From Xiphias gladius (taxonomy: Eukaryota > Chordata > Actinopteri > Istiophoriformes > Xiphiidae): a stretch of DNA of 64,000 bases. The position numbers and the translations under genes were made by a program. The stretch lies in NCBI RefSeq assembly GCF_016859285.1, contig NC_053402.1:8266531-8330530 (forward strand), read 5' to 3'. Shown piece by piece: positions 25,901 to 38,000 of the stretch; the first letter of the stretch is position 1; the number at the start of each line of letters is the position of its first letter. The notes beneath the pieces are model-generated. The model was given only the letters and a program-made list of their open reading frames with translations. It was not told where the DNA came from and did no database searches.

Positions 25901-27063
25901 GCACAACATGAATAAACTGATAGTGCTAAATCTAGTCTACCTTTAGACAACTGACTCCTGAGTCAAGAGCTTAAAAAAAAACAACTTAAGGATTGAGATG
26001 GACAAACCTATTTCACTCTCCTCGCTCTCGGACAGTACAGGAGGCTCGGGCTCAGGAGGTGAAGCTGATGTAGGGGGAGGACCACAAGGACATCCACCCT
26101 ACAAATCAGAGAGCACTCTGTCACAGGGAACACATCAACTGCCAATACTATTCTACTCCACATATTTTTTGTATTTCTCAGTGTTGTTTCCGAACACACA
26201 TCAGAGTATAATAAAAGGAAATAAAATACAGAAGAAAAAAAATCAAATCATTGAAAATATAAAATAAATAGCATAATAACAATATTTCTTTATCACCTGG
26301 CAAGAATCATCTGTCCTGGGTTGGGGAGGGATCGTTGCACCCATGCTGCAATATAAAAGTTATGGAGAACAATTGAGAGAGCAATGTAAGTACCCTGATT
26401 AAATAAATAAATAAATAAAAAAATAAAAAAATCACACACAAATAGATCGATATAGATGAATATATAGATAGATATTAAACTATCTCACACTTATACTGTG
26501 TGAGGTGAGGTATTTTGCCCCTCCCTAGTTGCAACTTTACCATCCTCAATTAAATCTATTTTCTTAATTATTCTAAAATGATTTTCTCAATTAATCACTA
26601 GGGTTATGATATGTCAACACACTGTCCTCACATTGTTCTATGAATCCAACAGTCCCTAAATAATTTCACTACAGAATATTCACATTGGAGAATCAGAGAA
26701 TTTGGCCATTTTATGGTTGAGAAAAATTGCTGGAACTATTTAAGAATGATCAAATTTGTGGCCTAATAATGTTCTGTCAGTGGCCTAGTTCAAGCTAAAC
26801 TCTGTTTAAGACTGTTTTTCACTTGGTGGCAAGAAGACTTAACTGCACCTGGCTTTATATTCAAAAATGTGAACTCTCTGAATCCCTATTCTTTGAAAAA
26901 GTGTGAATATTTTTTGCGTGTTTTCATTTGAATTCAACTATAAAATTATGAAAGTCGCTCGTGGTAGCGTAAAGTATTTAAATTCAAGTTTCTGCATGCT
27001 CTCGCCTGACGATACACGTCCCCTGTGCGCGCACAGACACACAGACACACACAGACACACACA

Positions 27064-27098
<35 letters not shown>

Positions 27099-27398
27099 AC
27101 ATGGTTTTTCACAGGAAGATGGGCGGGACAGGGCACGTGGGGCACCTGCAATCTGTTTAGACTTTATCTCAGTACTTTTGTGACATAATGAAAATATGAA
27201 TCTTCTATGAACATTTCCGTAACAACCCGAATACTTGTGCAGTGTGTTTACAAGTTGGAGCAACAATTATGCTCCGAGGTGCACTGACCTCAGCAGCCAG
27301 GTCCGGAAGAAGCTCATCTCTGGAAGGTGCAGGATCGTGGGATTGGACTCGCACAATTGCACGAAGCCCTTCAACTCTGCCACTTTTCGTGGGTCCAT
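20213..27398 (-). CDS. st13: ST13/HIP, Hsc70-interacting protein
   Basis: Cytosolic co-chaperone that binds the Hsp70 ATPase domain, slows ADP release and acts in steroid-receptor assembly. Twelve exons in transcript order: 27398-27289, 26345-26297, 26098-26008, 25006-24933, 24732-24666, 24531-24447, 24230-24120, 22875-22773, 22556-22440, 21849-21813 (or 21852), 21649-21561 and 20347-20213. They give 355 or 356 residues (human 369). [13 protein letters not shown] is the dimerisation region. An acidic linker ends [21 protein letters not shown]. Three TPRs follow ([57 protein letters not shown]), then a highly charged helix ([13 protein letters not shown]), a short Gly/Pro segment ([13 protein letters not shown]) and the C-terminal STI1/DP domain ([20 protein letters not shown]). 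The GGMP repeat region is shorter than in mammals. All junctions keep phase. Confidence 0.96.
20458..20480. repeat. Poly(A) run
   Basis: About 23 A in a row in the last ST13 intron (poly(T) on the ST13 coding strand). Confidence 0.9.
20632..20714. repeat. (CA)n microsatellite
   Basis: About 41 perfect CA units in the last ST13 intron. It creates spurious Thr-His and Cys-Val reading frames on both strands. Confidence 0.98.
22882..22920. repeat. (CA)n microsatellite abutting an ST13 splice acceptor
   Basis: Nineteen CA units. On the ST13 strand this is (GT)n directly followed by GCTGCAG and the exon that ends at 22875, so the repeat takes the place of the usual polypyrimidine tract. Confidence 0.97.
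23143..23168. repeat. Poly(A) run
   Basis: About 25 A in a row in an ST13 intron (between the exons ending at 22875 and beginning at 24120). Confidence 0.9.
25437..25870. mobile_element. Fold-back MITE-like element in an ST13 intron
   Basis: Starts GGAATAGTTTGATATTGTGG and contains GGTTAGCTTAGCTTAGCTTA, then 'aagagtggaaacgggggaaa' and 'tagcctggctctgtcc'. About 220 bases later the same motifs return as reverse complement (ccaggctagctgtttccacc ... actaagctaagctgagcagct), so the element is a large imperfect inverted repeat. This arrangement and these words fit a MITE family very common in percomorph fish. The right terminus appears truncated. A second copy lies near 63.3 kb. No coding capacity. 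Confidence 0.65.
27033..27095. repeat. CACAGA/(CA)n microsatellite
   Basis: Interrupted CACAGACA units passing into a pure CA run, in ST13 intron 1. Confidence 0.95.
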
Positions 27399-29059
27399 GC
27401 TTCTCTTCACGTCCAGCACACAGCGCGCTACATGTGGGAAAGCCCAGAAGGAAGAACAAACAGCTAAACCGAGTCTGTCTTGTTTACGTGCTCAGATGCT
27501 AACGTTAATGACAGCAGTTTGATAAGCTAAGTACGCTAACCAGCAGGGACTGAATGAGCGTCCGCTACAGCCTCACCATAATCATTCCACACTTCACATA
27601 AAACCTAACAATACGTGCAAAACACCATGTGCAACCATGCACAACTAGCTTTAATGATTATTTTAATGTTCGCAAGCCAGAAGTTTCTGGAAATATGAAT
27701 CCGTCCGTGACGCGAGGACTGTTTAACCAATGATACGTCGTTAGCTAGTTGCAGTACGGGCCGAGATTAATGAAAAACACGTCGGTGCTGTGGCCAGAAA
27801 TTACAGTAATCAAAGGGAACCGCACCTGCTCGAAGATGTACACCGTTGACACCCGAGAGGAAATACCACAGAGGAAGGCTGCAGTCAACTTTTATCACCA
27901 CTGCTTCACTGGTAGTGGCGACGCTCCTGTGTTTTCATTCAGGCGAGTTGTCGGACAGACCGACAGGGTGACCGGGCATATGTTGCCCTGAATATGGCCA
28001 GTCAGGCAGCTTTCAGGACGCGCGCAACTCCAAAATCCCAAACATAATAAAAGCTGCACTATGTCATTACATTATTGTAGTAGTTGATTCCAGTCGATTA
28101 AGAGACACACATTATTTGATGGTAAGTTTCAGCTCTTAATAGTGAATACAAATATTTTAAAATATGTTATCATCATTGACACATTTTACTGTTTTTTAAA
28201 TACAATTTTATTTAAGCACATGAATGTATTCATCACGGCAAAAAAAAATACAAGTCACCCTTGAAAATTGTTTGCCAAACTTGTAGCCTCACTTAACCAT
28301 TTCTTTTGGTGGAGCTTGCTGTGTAGAGTAGGCTACTCAAAACTACAGGGTTTGACAACGAGAGCCCAAATTCAGGGCACAAAAATCTCACGTAAAACGG
28401 TAATTTTATAACCTGCGTGCAAGGACGAGGCGATGCCCTGAATACGGGCTCTCAGGTACCCCTCCAAAGCAGTTGAGTTCCAGCTTCCAACAATCAAATG
28501 GTGGTAATTAATCAGTAATAGGAAAATCTTACGTGTCTGTTAATGGATTTTCATACTGTAGTATGGATTGGTGCGTGGAGGATGTGAAAACACTTTGATA
28601 GTATATAAATCCATTCTTATGGAAAAAGATTGGTGGGTGGTAACTTAAAGTTCACATTAATGGGTTTAAAAGAAAAAAACAAATAAACATTGGTATGGTC
28701 CTTTAAAGCGTACACAACACCACGTTCGAGATTTTGGTCTGCCAATAACAGTAAAAAAGACGGGATTAAGCGCCTCTGCCTGGGAAGCCAAACCCTGGGC
28801 AATAAACTCCCTCTCACAAGATGACTGTCGCTAGCTATCATGGGAGCAGCAAGCTAGCATGGGTAACTGTCAACCAAAGGGGAATATACCTGTTTTATGA
28901 GACGATTTTGAAGTTGGTAAGTCGCAACAACATACAGCTGTGTGCCTCCGTAAAAAAACAGTGTCAGGTGACTACTCTGTTTTTCACTGACTGTGACACT
29001 TCATGTCTACAGCGGAACGACATGCTGTGACTGATCGGTGTCCTGAAGCTGCAGCAACA
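27399..29059. promoter_or_regulatory. Head-to-head ST13/XPNPEP3 intergenic promoter region
   Basis: ST13 starts leftward at 27398 and XPNPEP3 rightward at 29060, so both promoters and both 5' UTRs lie in this 1.66 kb. The human orthologues are also arranged head to head. The stretch next to ST13 is locally CpG-rich, and there is a CCAAT at 27727-27731. I see no TATA box near either start. No other gene is recognisable; short reading frames here look random. Confidence 0.55.
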
Positions 29060-32000
29060 ATGTTGCCCTCAGCCAGCACATTGTTCGGGTCTGCTGTCAA
29101 GCTGCTGCCGCGGGTTAAATGGAGTCGAGGTGAGCCTAGTTTGTGTTGTTAAATTTTGTAGCCAAGTACTGTACCTAAGCACTTTCACTATACTAGAATA
29201 TTTTGATTTACATTTTATGCTAGTTTATACCTCTACTCCCCTACATTCACAGGAAAAATATTACACCCTTTACTCCACTGCATTTTTTTGTCAGTTACTA
29301 GTTAGTTTTCAGATAAAGATTTTTTCATTGAAAAACACGATCTTGTAAAACAGTGCATTGTGAAAGATTTAACCAGTGGTTCCCAATCTCTTTGGCTTGT
29401 GACTATCTGGGGCCCCTTGTCATATTTTCCAGATACCTGTGAGTTGTTAGCAGTTGAACCAAGACCTCTAAGCTTCTCAGATTGTTTCATTTAATCAACT
29501 GCCGATATCCAAAGAGGTTAAATTATAATTAGTGTGCAAAATATGAATAAAAATGTGTGTAGCAAAACTTTTTTTTTTTCTTTACGCAAACATTAATCAT
29601 CTCACGACCCTTCAGGTAAAGCCCCTTTCAGACATGACTGTGACCAGATGGAGGCTTGGAACCACTCGACCAAAATACATAATTGTGTATAATGTAGTTA
29701 AAAGTAGCTCCACCTCCAGGCACAACAACAGTAATGCAAGCAGCCTTCCACCTAATGAGGATTCATTTAACATGAACTCATATATGCAGAGATATACATA
29801 CAGCTTACACAAATATAAACAAATATGTTTTATAATTATCCCATACATTTAGTTATTACAGGATTCTGACCAATATACCAACTGAGCAGGACAATTAACA
29901 GTTGAAACTTGTCAGTGCTCAAACATATCTTTGGCATTTCTGTACTGCAATTTCTTGTCACTTATTGGCCGACATATACTGTACACCAATACCAAAATAT
30001 CTGTGGTAAGGTAAAATCAATCAGCCGTGAAACTCTACTCTATAAAACATAATCTGAAAGAAGCATCTTTGGTGCCCAGATGTAAGACTCTTTGCTATCT
30101 GTGTTGTCTTTCTGTCTGTAGGATGTATTTGGTGCCTGTGCAGAAACATTTCTGTGAAACCAGGAGGAGGTTTGAAACCAAAGACGGTTCCACCTCGGTA
30201 CCTGGGCCAGCCAAGCCCTTTCACTCATCCACACCTTATCAAACATGGTGAGTATTGTTTACAGTGGAGTGCTGGACCAATACATTTACACTTTTTGGGG
30301 AAAACCTGGAATGCACATAGTCATTAGCAACAGGCCCAGTGACTATTGAGCAGTAGTTACTGTATTTCTCTAGGGAGCTGGAATTCATGCTATCTAGTGG
30401 CACATTGACTAGTCACACTTAGCACAGAGGATTAAGAGAGGGTATTTTAAATCACAGACAATTCAGTGCTCTATGCACTTTACACATTTCAGTTCATTAA
30501 TCACTCTATGCAGCATGTAACATATAGAAATCGTAGTTCACAGTGTAAGTTTAGGTGACGAGCTGACACACCACATATCTGACCTCTGTTCCTCAGGTGA
30601 GGTTACCCCAGGCTTGAGCCAGACAGAATACGAGCTACGCAGACACCGGCTGGCATCACTTATCGAGGCCCAGGGAGACAGGCTTGGACCCTCTGCCTCC
30701 TCTAGCACTCATGTGGTCATCGTTTTGTCCCATCCAACCCGCTACATGACCAATGACATCCCTTATCCCTTCCACCAGAACCAGGTGCATGTTTGGTTTC
30801 ATGTTGCATTTCTTCATCTTCATTTTAATCTTTTTGTGAGTTTAAAACAGTTTAAAACACCTTACCTTAAATAAACAAGCTTCAGTTACAAAAGGAAAAT
30901 TGTTTGCAAAACCAATGTACACCATTATGTGTTACACTGCTTTTATTCTGTAGTCTTATTTTTTGTAATTTGTTGTCAGTTGGTCTACTGATTGTAATTT
31001 TAGCAAAGCTTCGCCAATTAACCAGGAACCAAATGTTCCCCAGGATTTCCTCTACCTCAGTGGCATCCTAGAGCCTGACAGTGCCTTGGTTCTTCATGGG
31101 AAAGGGCGACCAGATCAGCCCATCTTGTTTGTCCCCCGCAGAGACCCAGGGAGAGAGTTGTGGGACGGGCCCCGTTCAGGGAAGGATGGTGCGGCTGCTT
31201 TGACTGGCATAGAGAGAGTTCATAGCACTGAAGAACTGGGTATTGTGCTCAAGACCATTAAAGGTGGGTGGATGGAAGTGTGAGGACACATGTCCAGCAG
31301 ACATGTCTCTTCACAGAGCTAAGGTTACATTGATGAATATGGCAGATTTACCTTCGAAAATAGCAGTAATTTTTGAAACAATGTCTAAGTTACAAATATG
31401 AACAAATAATCTATTTTAACGTATAACACGCAAATCATCATATTGTTCTTGTCCATATTGAATACATCATTCAAACATATTCACAGTGGAGCCTGGAAAA
31501 AGAATGCGAACCCCTCTCAGCTAATGACATCAACAAAAACTAACTGGACTCAGGACTTAACAAACCTGGAGTCAAATCAAGGAAACTAGCTTGGGGGTGT
31601 GAGTTACAGGTACTTTGACTTACAAAAAACACTTTCAGGAATACTCTGCTGATGTAAACCATGCCTCACAAAAATTAGATCTCAGAAGACTTACCATCAG
31701 CAATTGGTAATTTGTATAAAGATGGAAAGGGTTACAAGGTCATCCCAAAGAGCGGCCCAGTCAGAGACCAGACTTTAACCCACTAGAGATGCTGTGGAAT
31801 GTCCTCAAGAGAGCCGTTCACACTGGAAATCCTAAGAATATGACTGAACTGAAGCAGTTCTGTAGAAAGAATGGTCCAAACTTCCTCCTGAACAATGTGC
31901 AGGTCTGATCCAAAGCAACTGTAAGTGCTAGTTTGAGGTTATTGCTGCCAAATGAGGTTCGTTCAGTTATTAAATCCAAGGGTTCGCTTACTGTTTCCCC

Positions 32001-35000
32001 CAGCACTGTGAATGTTTAATCGGTACGTTCAATAAAGACACGAAAGATTGTAATTGTGTGTTATTAGCTGAAGCACATTGTGCTTGTCTATACTTGTTAC
32101 TTAGATGGAGATCAGATCACATTTTATTACCAATTAATGCAAAAAACTATATCATTCCAAAGGGTTCACTTACTTTTTCTTGGCACTGTACATGATATAG
32201 TTCTAAAAGCCTGACGCTGAAGCTACAAGTCCCAGGCAAAAGTCAGCATTATCACCAGGAGTCATATTGTCTGTGTAGAGTTAGTTTGACTAATATTACT
32301 ACAGTACAATATTATTAAAAAAAATTGTAATTTTAAATTTGTTTCATTCTAACATAATTCTTGGATGGTTTGAAGGCTTACTATAGAAAAGATTTTAGAT
32401 TTATGCTTTATGTTACGGTGGCATGAAAAAGTTTGGGCACCGTGGATCAAAATTTCTGTTACTGTGAATAGTTAGGCGAGTAAAAGATAAACTGATTTCC
32501 AAAAGGCATAAAGTGAATGACACAATTTTTTTTAATATTTTAAGCAAGATTAATTACTTTTCTATTTATTTTCCATCTTTATAGTTTCAAATTAACAAAA
32601 AGGGAGAAGGGCCCAAAACAAAAGTTTGACCCCGCCTGGTCAGTACTTAGTAAAACCCCCTTTGGCAAGTATCACAGCTTGTAAACGCTTTTTGTAGCCA
32701 GCTAGGAGTTTTTCCACTTCATATTTGGGGGGTTTTCACTCATTCTTCCTGGCAAAAGGCTTCTAGGTCTGTGACATTCTTTGGCTGTCTTGCATATACT
32801 GCTCTTTTGAGGTCTATCCACAGATTTTCAATGATGTTTAGATCAGGGGGTTTAAGGGCCACGGTTAAACATTCAGCTTGCGCCTCTTGTGGTTGTCTAT
32901 TGTGGATTTTGAGGTGTGTTTAGGATCATTATCCTGTTAAAGAAGCCATTCTCTTTTCATCTTCAGCTTTTTCACAGATGTGATGTTTGCTGATATGTGC
33001 TGGTTTTTAATTGAATCCGTTCTTCCCTCTACCAGTGAAATGTTCCCCGTGCCACTGGCTGCAACACAAGCTCAAAGCATGATCGATGCGTTCTTTTCAT
33101 GAAATTCTGCCCCTGTTTTTCTTCAAACATACCTTTGCACATTGTGGTCAAAAAGTTCTATTTTAATTTCATCAGCCCACAGGACTAGTTTCCAAAATGC
33201 AGCAGGGTTGTTTAGATGTTCCTTTACAAATTTCTGATGCTGAATTTTTAGGTGAGGACACAGGAAAGGTTTTCCTCTGATAACTCTTCCATGGAAATCA
33301 TATTTCTGCAGCTGTCGCTGCACAGTAGAACAGTGCACCACCACGCCAGAGTCTGCTAAATCTTCCTGAAGGTCTTTTGCAGTCAAACGGGGGTTTTGAT
33401 TTGCTTTTCTAGCAATCCTACAATCAGTTCTCTTGGAGGGTTTTCTTGGTCTTCCAGACCTCAATTTGACCTCCACCTTTGCTTTTAAATGCCATTTAGT
33501 AATTACATTACAAACTGAGGAAATGGCTAACTGAAAACACTTTGCTATCTTTTCATAGCCTTTTCTCCTGCTTTGTGTGCATTAGTTATTTATATTTTCA
33601 GAGTGCTAGACAGCTGCTTAGAGGAGCCCATGGCTGCTGATTGTTGGGACAAGGTTTGGGGAGTCACAGTATTTATAAAGCTTTGAAATTTGCATCACTT
33701 GGTCTTTCCTAACGATGACTGTGAACAAGCCGTAGCCCTAACAAGCGAATTAAGTCTGAGACCTTGGTAAAAGTTACCTGAGAGCTCAAATCTCTTTGGG
33801 TGGCCTAACCTTTGTATGGTGCTCCTTTCCCTTTTTTTTTTTTTTAACTCTAAAATGAAAACAAAATTAAACAAAAATAATAAACCAATCTTGCTTAAAA
33901 TGTTGAAAAGAATGTTTTACCTTTAACTTTATGCCTTTTGGAAATCATTTCATCTTCTTTTCATTTTAAGTGTAACTTCACAGCTCTGAGCCTGACTCCA
34001 CCCACTCCATAATTTTCAAAAATGCTAAAAATTGGGCAAGGGGCTGAGAGGGGCATGGGGGCGTTATCTGGGTAGATTTGCATTTGCAGCATATGTTAGT
34101 GCTTTTGGAAATAGCACTGTTTAATCATATCCTTACATTTGTACTCTTTTATGTTGGGTTTTGGAAAAGCCTCAAAAAAGCTCACATTTGACCACAAACT
34201 AATTAGGATCTTAACATCACCGTTAACCATTTTCTCTCTATTCCGATCCTCTGTCAGGCACTGTGCTTTGGTACGATAGTTCTCAGCCTGCCCACCCTCG
34301 GCTCCACCAAGCTCATGTTTGTCCTGTGTTGGAGGCGGGGCCGGTGCCACGCTCTCTCAGGCCCCTGATACACTCTCTCAGGGCCCTCAAGAGCTCAGCA
34401 GAGGTGGCACTAATGCAAGAAGCAGGCCGCATCACAGCACAGGTTGGTGTATAAATTACTTTAGATAGTTTATTACTACTTATAAATGCTTGCAAATAGG
34501 GCAGTATTTTCATTTTTCTTGTATTGTTATGTAACAATGTCCCTTAACCACTTTGTCCAAACACTTCTAGGGATGTAGAGTGTACAATGCACCTGCTCCA
34601 ACACAAATCCTTGTCTTTCAGGCTTTTAGAAGGACGATGGCTCTGTCTCCAGGAGACGTGGATGAAGCTGTGCTCTTTGCTAAGGTAACTGAAAATCTTT
34701 GCTGACCTCTGTGTGGCTCTTCATTGCCTAACTATCATGTATGGCCTGTTATGATCTTCATGTCTTTTATTGATCAGGCTCTTAAACATAATTACTTTTA
34801 CTTTTAATAACTGCAACCATAAGTGTCATCCATTGATTATTCAGTCATTGCAGAAACAAAAATAAACATTCCTCATTGGTACTACAGCCCAACTGATGCT
34901 GGATTTTTGGGACTGATGCCAATACCAAATTTTTAAGGGTGTAAAAAACTCCAATATCGATATATCGGCTGATAATCTTTATATATATATAGACATATAT

Positions 35001-38000
35001 ACATATAGTGTATGTTAAAGTTATATTGAAAAGGGAAATGAAGGGGTCATTGTTTATTAACTTTCCAGCAATGTATTGCTACACTGCATGACTCTTCACC
35101 ACTGTCTGCGCAGTTGTGATCCTTATTCTGCTACATTTACTGCAAACAGCGCTGAGAGTATTGTAAACAATGGAGCGGGAGCACACTCTGCTGAACAAAC
35201 TATGTGATGACACCATTTCTAAATTACCCCAAGCATCATTTTCTGCATTATGTTACGTTAAAAAAAAAAAAAAAAAGTTTTCATACCAGCACAAATTGGC
35301 CACCATATACCTCAATACCGATATATCTGTGATAGGCCATTATCCGCTGATAAAATTTTCAGTGGGGCTTTGTTTAGGATTGACAAACTGACAGAAACAA
35401 AACGTTTTATACAGTACTGTCAACTGTTGATTGAGGAGTTTTCATTGAGCATCACACAGAAAATCACTTCTTTTGCCATCCTCAAGCAGTATGTTTACAT
35501 ATACACAAGAAACCCGGTTACTCTGAGAGATAAGAACTTCCGACACAGACTGTTTCTGATGTGTTCAGAATTCATGCTCTCTTGTTGCACAGCAAAAGAT
35601 GAGCTTGTATCTAATGTATTCAGTAGACACTACCATTAAGAGCAAATATTTCTGAAAACAAAACAGCCTGATAACCACTTCTTTCACGTATATGCTGAAC
35701 TTGATGCATTAACCACTTATTCTCTTTATTCAAAAGCCTGACTCCTCTGTAGTAAAGAAACTTACTCTTCTGATTTGTGGATTCTGTAACTAAAAAGAAG
35801 CATGTTTGTGCTTTCTATAATTTTTTGCACTTAAAATTGTAAACAGTGCGCAGCTGACTGAAATACTAGTGCCTACGATTTATCCAGTTTGAATAAGATG
35901 AATGCTGTTCTTTCCTTCAGAAACGTTTTCATACACCTGAATTTCTGTGTATAATTTCTTTTATGAACTTGAACTGAAATGCCTCTGAGGGAAAACTGAC
36001 CACCTGAATTTTAGAAATAAAGTTAGAGACAGTCATTGTCACTCTTGCATTTTTCATAGACTGTGCATATACTACCTGTGAGCAGTAAATAGTGGTATAC
36101 TTATACTACTAACAGGTTTTGTCAAGGCATATTAATAGTATGATATACTGCCCTACAAAAGTAAAGAGCAAGAACTACAAAAATGATGGAAAATTATATA
36201 TTACGAATTATATGCGTCTCTGTTTTGCTAGCTGCTGAATTACAACTTAAGTTTAATTATTAAATTTAAAGGTAGCTTAACTACAGCACATCACAGTAAG
36301 TACACTATAGTCAAAAGCTGAGATGGCAACTACTGATATCTGCTAAGCTAATTAGCTTTAGCAAAAGTATATCTTGGGCTGTTTTTTCTTCATTGTGATT
36401 AAATTTACAATAGCATACCTCCTAAATGTGAAATAACTAAATGTGTTACCAAGATGTTACTTCAGTTTTTTATTTGAAGATAATAAAAGAGTAAGGAAAA
36501 ATCAGTCATTTAGTTTTAGCTTTAGAAGGCTAGCTTACCAGCTAGCTGGTGATATGAATTTTTTGTTTTAGCTATCTTTTTGGTTGTTTCTCTCGCAGAT
36601 AATGCAGTTCATGTGACAACAGCTTCTGGAGCTCAGGCATTACAAACCCAGAGTGCAATTACTGTGTTTTAACTTGGTGTTTAGCTCCATTTTGTAGTTA
36701 CTACAAATTTAAAAAGTTGTTTTCACTGAAATTACAGGTGCCTTTGTAGGGTAGTGTAGATGATAGCAAACATGAACAGTCACTTCTCAAGTAGAAAGAC
36801 CTTTTTTAACATAAAATCTAATTCCAGTTTGATTTTGAGAATCGGATCCATGGCGGCAACTTCCTGGCCTATCCCCCTGTGGTTGCTGGAGGGAATCGAG
36901 CAAATACTCTTCACTACATAAACAACAACCAGATTATAAAGGTAAATGAAGGTGCTCAATGTGCTAAAGAATCAGTCCTGTCATATAAGGTGCAATCATT
37001 GAACACCCACATTAAGTATTCTGAAAATGAGAATTGGTTCTTACGTATATAAAGTAATTATTGAAAAACATAAATGACTTCTCATATTTTTTCCACTCTT
37101 TCTCTCCTACATCAGGATGGTGAAATGGTGCTGCTTGATGGTGGTTGTGAATACTTTGGTTATGTCAGTGATATCACTCGAACATGGCCTGTCAATGGAA
37201 AGTAAGTTTGACAAAATAATGTCACGTCATAAGCTGTGCCACCCAAATTGAAATAAAATGTTGAAGAATCCCTGGCTAAAGGTTTGGTCTGGAGCTGGGC
37301 TGATTACACTTACCCTTCTTACGATAGAAAATCTACATGTCATCAAAAGCCAAAGTAATCAGAAGTTTCAATGTCCTTACAATGCTGATGCCTAAACACT
37401 ACATTACACTACAACACTACCACACACAAAGTTAATTTTTATGTATAGATTTTCAACATAATTTTTCACTGCAGCTGATTTTATATGCAGATCTTTAACT
37501 TAAAACCATCTGTTCTGACATTAGTCCTCACTCACTGTTTCTCGAACATGCTCATTACGCTCAGATCTGTTTCTCATTTTTCTCCCATTGAATACATTCA
37601 GGTAGTTTTACATTTTGTTAACTTTATATGTGATTTGTTTTGAAATCCTCCAGGTCTCTAGAATTTCAGACTTTTGAATAAGAATATAGTAAGACTGTTT
37701 GTTTGAGGATTATTCTGTTATTAATGTCTGCTGCCCCCACCTCCTTCCTGCCAGATTCAGCCCCGCCCAGGCCGAGCTGTACGAGGCCGTCCTGGAAGTC
37801 CAGCGCTCCTGTTTGTCTCTGTGTTCCCCAGGTGTCAGTCTAGATCACATCTACAGTACCATGCTGACTCTGCTGGGTCGACAGCTGAGAGAGCTAGGGA
37901 TCGTCAAGGCTAGTACCAGTGATGTTGATGTACTAAAGGTAATAATTAGAGAAATAATGCATTTGAAATCCCAGTTTAAAGTAGAATGGATTCTGGTTGG

